From the NCBI RefSeq assembly GCF_000402035.1, contig NC_021294.1:372001-436000 (forward strand): a stretch of 64,000 nucleotides of DNA, read 5' to 3'. A program made the position numbers and the translations under genes. This DNA is from Caballeronia insecticola (GTDB lineage: Bacteria > Pseudomonadota > Gammaproteobacteria > Burkholderiales > Burkholderiaceae). The notes beneath the pieces were generated by a model, which saw nothing but the letters and a program-made list of their open reading frames with translations, did not search any database and was not told the DNA's origin. How positions within the stretch are numbered: position 1 is the first letter of the stretch; each line of letters starts with the position of its first letter. Shown here in pieces: positions 1 through 6,864 of the stretch.

Positions 1-1
1 T

Positions 2-889
2 TTTCTGGCCGTCACGCAGCTTGGCAGCGTGCAGCGCGCCGCCGACAGCTTGTCGATCACGCAGCCCGCGGTATCGAAAACAATCGGCGAGCTCGAATCC
101 ATTCTAGGCGTGCGGCTGTTCGAGCGCGGGCGGCGCGGCGCGGTGCCGACGCGCGAAGGGCGTTTGTTCGCGCCGCATGCGAGCGCGTGCGTCGCGTCGC
201 TGCGCGAAGGCGTCGACATGTTGCTGCGCGAGCGCGGCGACGTCCCGGGGACGATCGCGGTCGGCATCCTGCCGACGGTCGCGCCCGTGCTGCTGTCGCC
301 CGCGCTGGCATCGTTCCGGCAGCAGTGGCCGGCGGTGTCGCTGTCGGTGTGGACGGATTCGAACGCGCTGCTGCTCGAAAAGCTGAAGGCGGGCGATGTC
401 GATCTCGTGGTCGGACGCCTGTCGGAGCCCGAGGCGATGCACGCGCTCTCGTTCGAGCAGATTTATCGCGAGCCGCTCGCGGTGGTCGTGCGGCGCGAAC
501 ATCCGCTCACGCTGGAGACGCCGCTTACGCCCGCGTTGCTCGCGCGCTTCGTGATTGTCGTGCCGCCGTTCGGCACGCTGATCCGGCAGTCGGCGGAGAG
601 CGTGCTGACCGCGTTCGGCGCGCATGCGCTGACGGCGCTCGTCGAAACCTTGTCGGTGTCGCTCGGTCGCTCGCTCGCGATGAACAACGACGCCGTGTGG
701 TTCGTGCCCGCGGGCGCGGTCGAGCAGGACATCGCGCTCGGCTTGCTCACCGCGCTGCCGATGCCCTTCGCGGGCACGGACGAGCCCATCGGCCTGATTC
801 GTCGGAACGATTCGGCGCGCACGCCGGTGGAAGAAACGCTCGTCGATGCGTTGCGCGAAGCCGGACGCTCCCGCGCCGGGCGCAAATGA
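2..889 (+). CDS. LysR-family regulator, PcaQ-like (5' end outside window)
   Basis: The reading frame is already open at the first base, and the first residues read FLAVTQLGSVQRAADSLSIT, the middle of a LysR winged-helix domain, so the start codon lies upstream of the window. The HTH is followed by QPAVSKTIGELE and LFERGRRGAVPTREG, a signature shared with PcaQ (activator of protocatechuate genes) and GbpR. The rest is a LysR substrate-binding domain of normal length. No pca genes are visible downstream, so the aromatic effector is only suggested by similarity. The LysR assignment is sure; the PcaQ subgroup is moderate. Confidence 0.85.
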   Translation, partial: FLAVTQLGSVQRAADSLSITQPAVSKTIGELESILGVRLFERGRRGAVPTREGRLFAPHASACVASLREGVDMLLRERGDVPGTIAVGILPTVAPVLLSPALASFRQQWPAVSLSVWTDSNALLLEKLKAGDVDLVVGRLSEPEAMHALSFEQIYREPLAVVVRREHPLTLETPLTPALLARFVIVVPPFGTLIRQSAESVLTAFGAHALTALVETLSVSLGRSLAMNNDAVWFVPAGAVEQDIALGLLTALPMPFAGTDEPIGLIRRNDSARTPVEETLVDALREAGRSRAGRK

Positions 890-1104
890 CCGGCTGTGCG
901 GTCGGCGCGCAAGTTGCTGAGGCAGCATTTACCGCGCGGATTTCGCGGGAAAGAAATACTATGACAAAAGGCGGCAATGGATTGGAGTGACTGCAACAAA
1001 CGCGCGCGGCGGCGGTCACAAACAGGTTGCTCGTCCGGTAACCCGCCGGCCTCTTCATGGTTCGTCCGCCGCATGCATGCATCGCACCCGAATATGTTCG
1101 CAAG

Positions 1105-1473
1105 ATGAAGACTATTCTGCTCGTCGACGACGACCCCGCCACCATCGAAGCCTGGACCCTCTGCATGCAAGGTGAGGATTGCACCGTGTTATGCGCGTTC
1201 GATGGCAACGGAGCGTTAACGATCCTGGGCGAGCAGGCGGTGGATATCGTCGTGTCCGACTGGATGATGCCGGGCCTGGGCGGCGCGCTGCTGTGCCAGA
1301 CCATGAAGAACGACGCGGCGCTCGCGCACATTCCCTTTCTGATGATTTCCGGGCATCCGAATCCGCCGGCATTCGTCAGTTACGACGGCTATCTGCGCAA
1401 ACCTGTCGACATGGAAACGCTCATCACCGCGGTCAATCGCCTGTGCGCCGCGAAGAAGCGGCCGCTTTACTGA
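1105..1473 (+). CDS. Receiver-only response regulator
   Basis: A 122-residue protein made of a single CheY-like receiver domain with no output domain. The acidic pocket is LLVDDDP (residues 5-11), the phospho-acceptor is Asp52 in VVSDWMMPG, and the conserved Ser82 and Lys99 (LRKP) are present, so phosphorelay chemistry looks intact. I chose the ATG at 1105 because the fold begins there; the frame is open 16 codons further upstream but that part has no receiver content. It is convergent with plsC. No histidine kinase is adjacent, so the partner is unknown; such single-domain receivers usually act by protein-protein contact. Confidence 0.85.
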   Translation: MKTILLVDDDPATIEAWTLCMQGEDCTVLCAFDGNGALTILGEQAVDIVVSDWMMPGLGGALLCQTMKNDAALAHIPFLMISGHPNPPAFVSYDGYLRKPVDMETLITAVNRLCAAKKRPLY

Positions 1474-1483
1474 CGCGTCGCGT

Positions 1484-2197
1484 TCAGCGCAGTTCGGCCA
1501 GCGCCGCGTCCATCTGTTTCTGCGCGAGACGGTTCAATTCCTGCGGAATCTCGCATTCGAGCGGCAGAGACGGCGTGACGATCACGCGAATATGCCCGCC
1601 GTGATCGGGCCAGCCCTTCGCGGGCCAGACCCGGCCGGCGTCGTGCACGACCGGCACGACCGGCACCTTGGTCGCGCAGGCGAGGCGCACGCCGCCTGAG
1701 GCGAGCTTGAGCGGCGCATCGTGCGCGACGCGCGTGCCTTCCGGAAAAATCACCACCGCATCGCCTTTTTTCAGCCGCACCGCGCATTCGCGCGTCACCG
1801 CCATATGCGCCTGGCGAATCGATCCGCGATCGAGATGCACCATGTCGAGCCCGCGCAAAACCCAGCCGAAAAACGGAATGTTCATGAGTTCGTGCTTAAA
1901 CACGAAGCTGATGCGGCGCGGAAAAAGCGCCATGAACGACAGCGTTTCCCATGTCGATTCATGCCGCGACAGGATGATGCACGGCCCGTCCGGCAGATGC
2001 TCCAGCCCTTCGATCGAGCATGTGACGCCGGTGATCACGCGCATCATCACGACCATCGCGCGGCACCAGAGCCTTGCGAGCCCATAGCGTCCGTTGCGGC
2101 CGACGAACGGGAACAGCGGCAGGATCAGGATCGACCACACAATGCCACTGCCGAGCAGATAGGTTGCAAAGAACCACTTGACGAGAGTGCGACGCAT
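1484..2197 (-). CDS. plsC: 1-acyl-sn-glycerol-3-phosphate acyltransferase (PlsC family)
   Basis: A 237-residue membrane acyltransferase that transfers an acyl group to lysophosphatidic acid to make phosphatidic acid. An N-terminal hydrophobic helix (about residues 10-30) precedes the acyltransferase core. The catalytic block is RHESTWE (His79-Glu84), the HX4E variant common in beta-proteobacteria in place of HX4D, and the acceptor-binding FPEGTR is at 151-156. Start at 2197 gives MRRTLVKWFF; the frame stays open much further upstream but only as a shadow of the divergent pip gene. Burkholderiales carry several PlsC paralogues, so this may not be the main one. Confidence 0.88.
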   Translation of the reverse strand: MRRTLVKWFFATYLLGSGIVWSILILPLFPFVGRNGRYGLARLWCRAMVVMMRVITGVTCSIEGLEHLPDGPCIILSRHESTWETLSFMALFPRRISFVFKHELMNIPFFGWVLRGLDMVHLDRGSIRQAHMAVTRECAVRLKKGDAVVIFPEGTRVAHDAPLKLASGGVRLACATKVPVVPVVHDAGRVWPAKGWPDHGGHIRVIVTPSLPLECEIPQELNRLAQKQMDAALAELR

Positions 2198-2383
2198 CGA
2201 AATCGTGAGAGGACGGAGAAGTAAGGACGTGCGACAAACGGCGGGAATCCGCAAGCATAACGTATCGCAAAAATCGCGCTCTTTCGGATCGCACGGCGCG
2301 CGCGTGATGCGGACTCGTGCGGACTCGCGCGAGCGATGCAACAATGGATTCCCGCGAAACGCATCCGGCAAGGAACCCGTGCA

Positions 2384-3364
2384 ATGGAAACTCAATCGCC
2401 GAAAGAATTCGACGAAGGCATGCTCGACGTAGGCGACGGTCATTCGATCTACTGGCGCGCCCAGGGACCGCGCGACGCGCCCGCGATGCTGATCGTGCAC
2501 GGCGGCCCCGGCGGCGCGATGAACCTGAAATGGGCCGAGGTGCTCGAGCAGGACAAATGGCGCGTCGTGTTCTTCGATCAGCGCGGCTGCGGCAAGTCGA
2601 CGCCCTTCGGCAGGCTGGAGCATAACGGCATCGATGCGCTCGTTGGCGATATGGAGAAGCTGCGCGTCGCGCTGAATATCGAGCGATGGGCGCTGTTTGG
2701 CGGCTCGTGGGGCACGACGCTCGGCCTTGCGTACGGCGTCGCGCATCCGGAGCGTTGCCTCGGATTTCTGCTGCGTGGCGTTTTTCTGGCGCGCCGCGAG
2801 GACATCGACTGGTTCCTTTGGGACGTGCGCCGCGTCTTTCCCGAGGCGCATCGCGCATTTCTCGATGCGATCGAAGCGGCTTGCGGCACGCGTCCGACCA
2901 GCGCGCCGCAGATTCTGGCGCTGACCGAGGCGCCGCTCGCACGCTTCGATGAAGCCGGCACGCGGCTCGCGCGCGCCTGGACGCACTATGAGACGACGCT
3001 CTCCGTCGTCAACAAACCGGAGAAGGAGCCGTCCGAGGAAGAGAAGCGCCCGAGCGCGGAGGCCAACGCCGCGGCCATTTCGATGGCGCTGCTCGAACGT
3101 CACTACATGGCGAACGAACTGCCGCCGTCGCCGCTTCTGCCGCGCATCGGGCGGATTGCGCATCTGCCTTGCCGGATCGTGCACGGACGCTTCGACATGG
3201 TCTGCCCGGCCGATCAGGCGCTCGATCTGGCGGCGCACTGGCCCGGCGCGGAACTGACCGTCGTGAATGCGGCGGGGCACTGGACCTTCGAGCCGGGCAA
3301 TGTCGCGGCACTGCGCGCGGGCGCGGCCGCGCTGGCGGAGACGCTCGGGAGCGTGGCGGCCTGA
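2384..3364 (+). CDS. pip: Proline iminopeptidase (S33 alpha/beta hydrolase)
   Basis: A 326-residue cytoplasmic serine peptidase that removes N-terminal proline from peptides (EC 3.4.11.5). It shows the oxyanion motif HGGPGG (residues 39-44), DQRGCGKS, the nucleophile elbow GGSWG with Ser108, the acidic residue in HGRFDMVCP and the catalytic His in AAGHW. The ATG at 2384 is preceded by AAGGA nine bases upstream, which favours it over the ATG at 2336. It is divergent from plsC, about 190 bp between starts. Length matches the family. Confidence 0.9.
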   Translation: METQSPKEFDEGMLDVGDGHSIYWRAQGPRDAPAMLIVHGGPGGAMNLKWAEVLEQDKWRVVFFDQRGCGKSTPFGRLEHNGIDALVGDMEKLRVALNIERWALFGGSWGTTLGLAYGVAHPERCLGFLLRGVFLARREDIDWFLWDVRRVFPEAHRAFLDAIEAACGTRPTSAPQILALTEAPLARFDEAGTRLARAWTHYETTLSVVNKPEKEPSEEEKRPSAEANAAAISMALLERHYMANELPPSPLLPRIGRIAHLPCRIVHGRFDMVCPADQALDLAAHWPGAELTVVNAAGHWTFEPGNVAALRAGAAALAETLGSVAA

Positions 3365-3389
3365 AAGACAGGAAAGGCGGTAACGGCGC

Positions 3390-4610
3390 TCAGAAAATCG
3401 CGGGCGCCGCCTCGATCAAACTGCGCCAATCGAGGTCCGCGCCGATCACAACCGGTCGGGCGGCGCGCTGCGTGGCGATCGTAAGCGTCACGCACAGCGA
3501 CGTGCCCGTCACGGAGAGATACGGCGCGCTTGTGATCACCTGTTGCGGATTGGCGTGCGCATCGACGAAATAAGGCCGGTTGTCCCAGCGCCCGGTCGAG
3601 GGATCGGCAATCGGCGCAAAGCGCTCGCTCGGCGCCTTCGCGGCCGCGCCGGCCAGGCCCGGCATGCATTCGCGGCCGCCTTCATCGAGGAAAAAGCAAC
3701 TCAGCGTGCAGGGCAGGGCGAGCAGATCGGCGCAGGCGGCTTCGGTTGCCGCGCCCGCCGTGAAGCGCGCCGCCGCTTGCGTGAGTTTCGAGCGATACGG
3801 CAAAAGGAGCAGATCGCCCGCGAGGCGCTCGGTGCGGCGCATCTGGGCGAGCGCATCGAAGACGTCTTCGAACAGCGGCGTGGCCGCGCCCCGCTCGGCG
3901 AGACGCGCGGCCGGCAAACCGAACAGATAGCCCTGCACGAAATCGACGTTCGAGCGCGCGGCGAGCATCAGATCCTCGCCGGTCTCGATGCCTTCCGCGA
4001 CCACGAACATGCCCGATTCATGCAGCAAATCGACGAGTTTGGGCATCAGCGCGTCGCGCATGTGGGCACTTTTCGTGCGCACGAGACTGCGGTCGAGCTT
4101 GACGATATCCGGCTTGAGCGTGAGCAACCGGTCGATATTGGAGTGTCCCGCGCCGAAGTCGTCCACGGCGACGAGAAAGCCCTGCGCGCGAAATGCATGC
4201 GTCGCGCGCGAGATTTCGGCCAGGTCCGTGCCGCCGGATTCCAGCACTTCGATCACGAGACGCTCCGGCGCGAGGCCCGCGTCGCGCGCGGTCGCCGCGA
4301 GCCGCGCGGCATAGCCCGGATGCGTGAAGGTCGCCGGATTGATGTTGACGAAGAGCCACTGCGCGTCCCGCAGCAACGGCGCCGCGTTGTGCAGGTGCGT
4401 GACGTGGCTCATGCGGTCGAGTTCGATCAGCTTGCCCGCGACGATGGCCCGCCCGAACAGGTCGAACGGTCCGACGAGCGTGCCGCCGCCCGCATCGCCG
4501 CGCAACAGCGCCTCGTAACCGACTTCGCGCTGATGCGGCAGGCTGTAGATCGGCTGCAGATGCGTGCGCAGCGTGATGCCGTCGACGATATCCGTCTGAG
4601 CGGTCGCCAC
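3390..4610 (-). CDS. EAL-domain c-di-GMP phosphodiesterase with C-terminal YkuI_C-like sensor
   Basis: Two-domain cytoplasmic protein. The EAL domain spans about residues 10-255, with EALLRG (Glu33), VNINP, EVLES, DDFGAGHSN, DIVKLDR, AEGIET and VQGYLFG, so the metal and catalytic residues for hydrolysing c-di-GMP look complete. The C-terminal third (RPYFVDAHANP, ITSAPYLSVTG, CVTLTIA) resembles the PAS-like YkuI_C/dCache fold, suggesting ligand sensing. The start is uncertain: the frame is open to an ATG at 4796, but those extra residues are Arg/Ala-rich with no domain content, so I prefer the GTG at 4610. Convergent with pip. Confidence 0.82.
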   Translation of the reverse strand: MATAQTDIVDGITLRTHLQPIYSLPHQREVGYEALLRGDAGGGTLVGPFDLFGRAIVAGKLIELDRMSHVTHLHNAAPLLRDAQWLFVNINPATFTHPGYAARLAATARDAGLAPERLVIEVLESGGTDLAEISRATHAFRAQGFLVAVDDFGAGHSNIDRLLTLKPDIVKLDRSLVRTKSAHMRDALMPKLVDLLHESGMFVVAEGIETGEDLMLAARSNVDFVQGYLFGLPAARLAERGAATPLFEDVFDALAQMRRTERLAGDLLLLPYRSKLTQAAARFTAGAATEAACADLLALPCTLSCFFLDEGGRECMPGLAGAAAKAPSERFAPIADPSTGRWDNRPYFVDAHANPQQVITSAPYLSVTGTSLCVTLTIATQRAARPVVIGADLDWRSLIEAAPAIF

Positions 4611-4936
4611 GTTCAGACGACGCGATGCGGCCCGGGCCGCGCGGCGCCCGGCGACGGCGAACGGAGCGCGCGCGCCGGCGGACGAACGCGGAGAGGGGCA
4701 CACAGATCGATGGACGGCACGGCAGTCACGCGTTTCTATGGGGATGAGCGCAATATCGGCCGGTCGCGCGCAAACTTGAGCGGGCGAGCCTGCCATCCTT
4801 CGCGGCGGTTCAGGCGTCGCCCGGTTTGCCGCAGCCGCCCGCGCGACCTATCTTTGTTGTTGCGGCGCTAAGATTCGCCTGCAACTTAAACCGCACACGA
4901 CTCGTCGAAAGTTGCAACAACCCTTGAGAGAGATAG

Positions 4937-5359
4937 ATGGCGCAACAGAAAACCAATCCCAAACTCGAGCAGGCGCTGACGCGCGGCGATCTCGCGATCC
5001 GTCAGGCCAACTCGGGCCGCGCCACCGCGGTGCTGCGCGCGCTCGGCAAGATGATCGTCGAGGCATCGGCGACGATCGGCGTCGAGGCGCACGTCGTCAT
5101 TCACGATGGCGACAAGATCTACGACCCCGCTGACGGCGTGTGGCCGCAGCAATTGCTGATTTCGCTCGATGGTCCGGTCGAGGAAAACGATCCGGACGAA
5201 ATCCGCACGGTGACGCTGCTCGCCGATACGCCCGCGACGGTTTTCCGCTGCGAATGGCAACGTGCCGACGGCAATCTCGGGCGGCAGGAAGGGCGGCCGC
5301 TCGCGATGGTCGCCTTTATCACCGACGTGGATATTCCCTGGCTCGACGACGACGAATGA
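4937..5359 (+). CDS. Conserved hypothetical protein, acidic, 140 aa
   Basis: A 140-residue soluble protein with no signal peptide or membrane segment and no motif I recognise. The N-terminal half is helical and basic, and the C-terminal end is acidic (PWLDDDE). A purine-rich GAGAGAGATAG lies just before the ATG, and a strong intrinsic terminator follows at 5423, which supports a real monocistronic gene. Codon use and GC match the neighbours. Function unknown. Confidence 0.75.
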   Translation: MAQQKTNPKLEQALTRGDLAIRQANSGRATAVLRALGKMIVEASATIGVEAHVVIHDGDKIYDPADGVWPQQLLISLDGPVEENDPDEIRTVTLLADTPATVFRCEWQRADGNLGRQEGRPLAMVAFITDVDIPWLDDDE

Positions 5360-5422
5360 ATTTCTGCTTGCGTTATCGTTTGCGGAAGTAAATTTATCTT
5401 GCCGATTTGATTATGTCTTACT

Positions 5423-5460
5423 AAAAACGGGTGTCTCCTTAATTGGAGCGCCCGTTTTTT
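5423..5460 (+). terminator. Rho-independent terminator
   Basis: AAAAACGGG pairs with CCCGTTTTTT around a stem of G-C and G-U pairs with one bulge and a TTAATT loop, ending in six T. It follows the stop of the hypothetical gene at 5359 by about 60 bases. Confidence 0.85.
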
Positions 5461-5933
5461 ATGCGTACTGCCAACCCGCTCGAACAGCCGCCCGATTAAT
5501 CCCGCTTTTTGCATTTTCCGCGTTTCGCACAATCTGCGAATCCGGCGCAATCGCAAACGTTACCGTGTCCCCTTTTTTTAGTCTTTTCCAGCGTTTACAC
5601 GATGCGGCGCAAGCGTTCTGCGAAGGCTATTCTTCGAAAAGCCTCTCGCGTATCAGGTGGCTGCTCGCCCTCGTCTCCCTTCACTCTTTTCCGGCCCGCA
5701 TATTCCTGTGCGACATATGCATATTTCGGATTTCGGCGGCTACGCGGCGATAGGTTCGTCGATTAGAAGCTTTCTTCCATTTTTATAGCCCGAAAGTTGC
5801 TGAGAAACAGTGGCAAGCGCGCACCCCGGTATTTGACTTCGTGAGAGGCTCGAAACGCCGTGTGAGGAATCAACCAAAAATTTCCTTATCACGCGGCGTC
5901 TTTCCAATCGCCAAGAAAAAATGGGGTTTACAA
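5461..5933. other. Intergenic region without a gene
   Basis: About 470 bases of lower GC than the neighbours between the terminator at 5423-5460 and the FeeM-type gene. Open frames here are short and lack homology or ribosome sites. The region must hold the promoter of the next gene, but I could not pick a convincing -35/-10 pair. Confidence 0.6.
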
Positions 5934-6707
5934 ATGGAACGTTCGAACCTTGCCACCGCCGCCGCCAACCAAACCGAATCGGCGGTTCGTCCCACGCTCA
6001 CGGTCGTGCCCGCGCTTCAGAAATCGGAACGGATGCCGTTTACTATTCGTATCGTCCGTGATGATGAAGGGCTGCAAAAGGCCGTCTCGATCCGCCGCTC
6101 CGCATATGGCCGGCATTTGCCCGAATTCGCCGAAACGATGACGATCGAATCCGCCGACCGCGATCGCGGCACGGTCGTGCTGCTGGCGGAATCGCGGCTC
6201 GACGGCGCGCCGCTCGGCACCATGCGCGTCCAGACGAATGCGTATGCGGCGCTCGCGGTCGAGCAGTCGGTGCGTCTACCCGAGCATCTGGCGGCGAGCC
6301 GTCTCGCGGAAGCCACGCGTCTGGGCGTCGCGGGCGGGATGATGGGACGGGTCGTGAAAGTGGCGTTGTGCAAGGCGCTCTGGATGTTCTGCGAAATGCA
6401 CGAGATCGATTACATGGTGATCACGGCGCGTTCGCCGCTGGATCGGGAGTATGAGGCGATGCTCTTCAAGGATGTTTTCGGCGCCGGCGAATTCCTGCCG
6501 ATGTCACACGTGGGCGGCCTGCCGCATCGCGTGCTGGCGAAGGATGTCGCCGCGGCGCGCCAACGCTGGGAAGAAGCCCGTCATCCGCTCTTCAATTACA
6601 TGGTGCACACGCATCACCCCGATATCGATTTGCATTCTGTAGATTTATCTTTTGATTGGGAACCGGTACGATGCCCGGAGGCTCCGATGATGGCTTACGG
6701 CAGATAA
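5934..6707 (+). CDS. N-acyl amino acid synthase, FeeM-like GNAT
   Basis: A 257-residue protein whose core (about residues 35-200) matches the FeeM branch of the GNAT superfamily, relatives of the LuxI autoinducer synthases. These join an acyl chain from acyl-ACP to the amino group of an amino acid. Characteristic stretches are FTIRIVRDDEGLQKAVSIRR and SAYGRHLPE near the N-terminus, the internal EATRLGV, and MVITARSPLDREYE. The frame is open from 5841, but the ATG at 5934 has GGGG seven bases upstream and starts the conserved part. The next gene on the same strand is a membrane GGDEF-EAL protein. Substrate and product cannot be read from sequence. Confidence 0.72.
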   Translation: MERSNLATAAANQTESAVRPTLTVVPALQKSERMPFTIRIVRDDEGLQKAVSIRRSAYGRHLPEFAETMTIESADRDRGTVVLLAESRLDGAPLGTMRVQTNAYAALAVEQSVRLPEHLAASRLAEATRLGVAGGMMGRVVKVALCKALWMFCEMHEIDYMVITARSPLDREYEAMLFKDVFGAGEFLPMSHVGGLPHRVLAKDVAAARQRWEEARHPLFNYMVHTHHPDIDLHSVDLSFDWEPVRCPEAPMMAYGR

Positions 6708-6742
6708 GGGCTAGATTGTTTCCAGGAAGGTAATAGCGAAAA

Positions 6743-6767
6743 AACCGGACCACGGAGCGGTCCGGTT
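6743..6767 (-). terminator. Perfect hairpin with T-run on the minus strand
   Basis: Nine-base arms AACCGGACC and GGTCCGGTT enclose a 7-base loop. Six A precede it on the plus strand, so on the minus strand the hairpin ends in TTTTTT like an intrinsic terminator; on the plus strand no T-run follows. It sits 35 bases after the FeeM-type stop and upstream of the GGDEF-EAL start. Confidence 0.55.
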
Positions 6768-6864
6768 GGCCAAAAAGCGGTGGCGCCCGGGGATATTTCG
6801 CCGGCTCCGCCGCCGCTTGCGTCGGCGCATTGGGGCGCGGGCGCACACGGGGGTTTTTCCAGGT

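Noticed and set aside
6766..6864. Upstream TTG start for the GGDEF-EAL protein
   Set aside because: It lies within a perfect hairpin and would add an Arg-rich segment not seen in this type of protein; the ATG at 6865 begins just before the first membrane helix.
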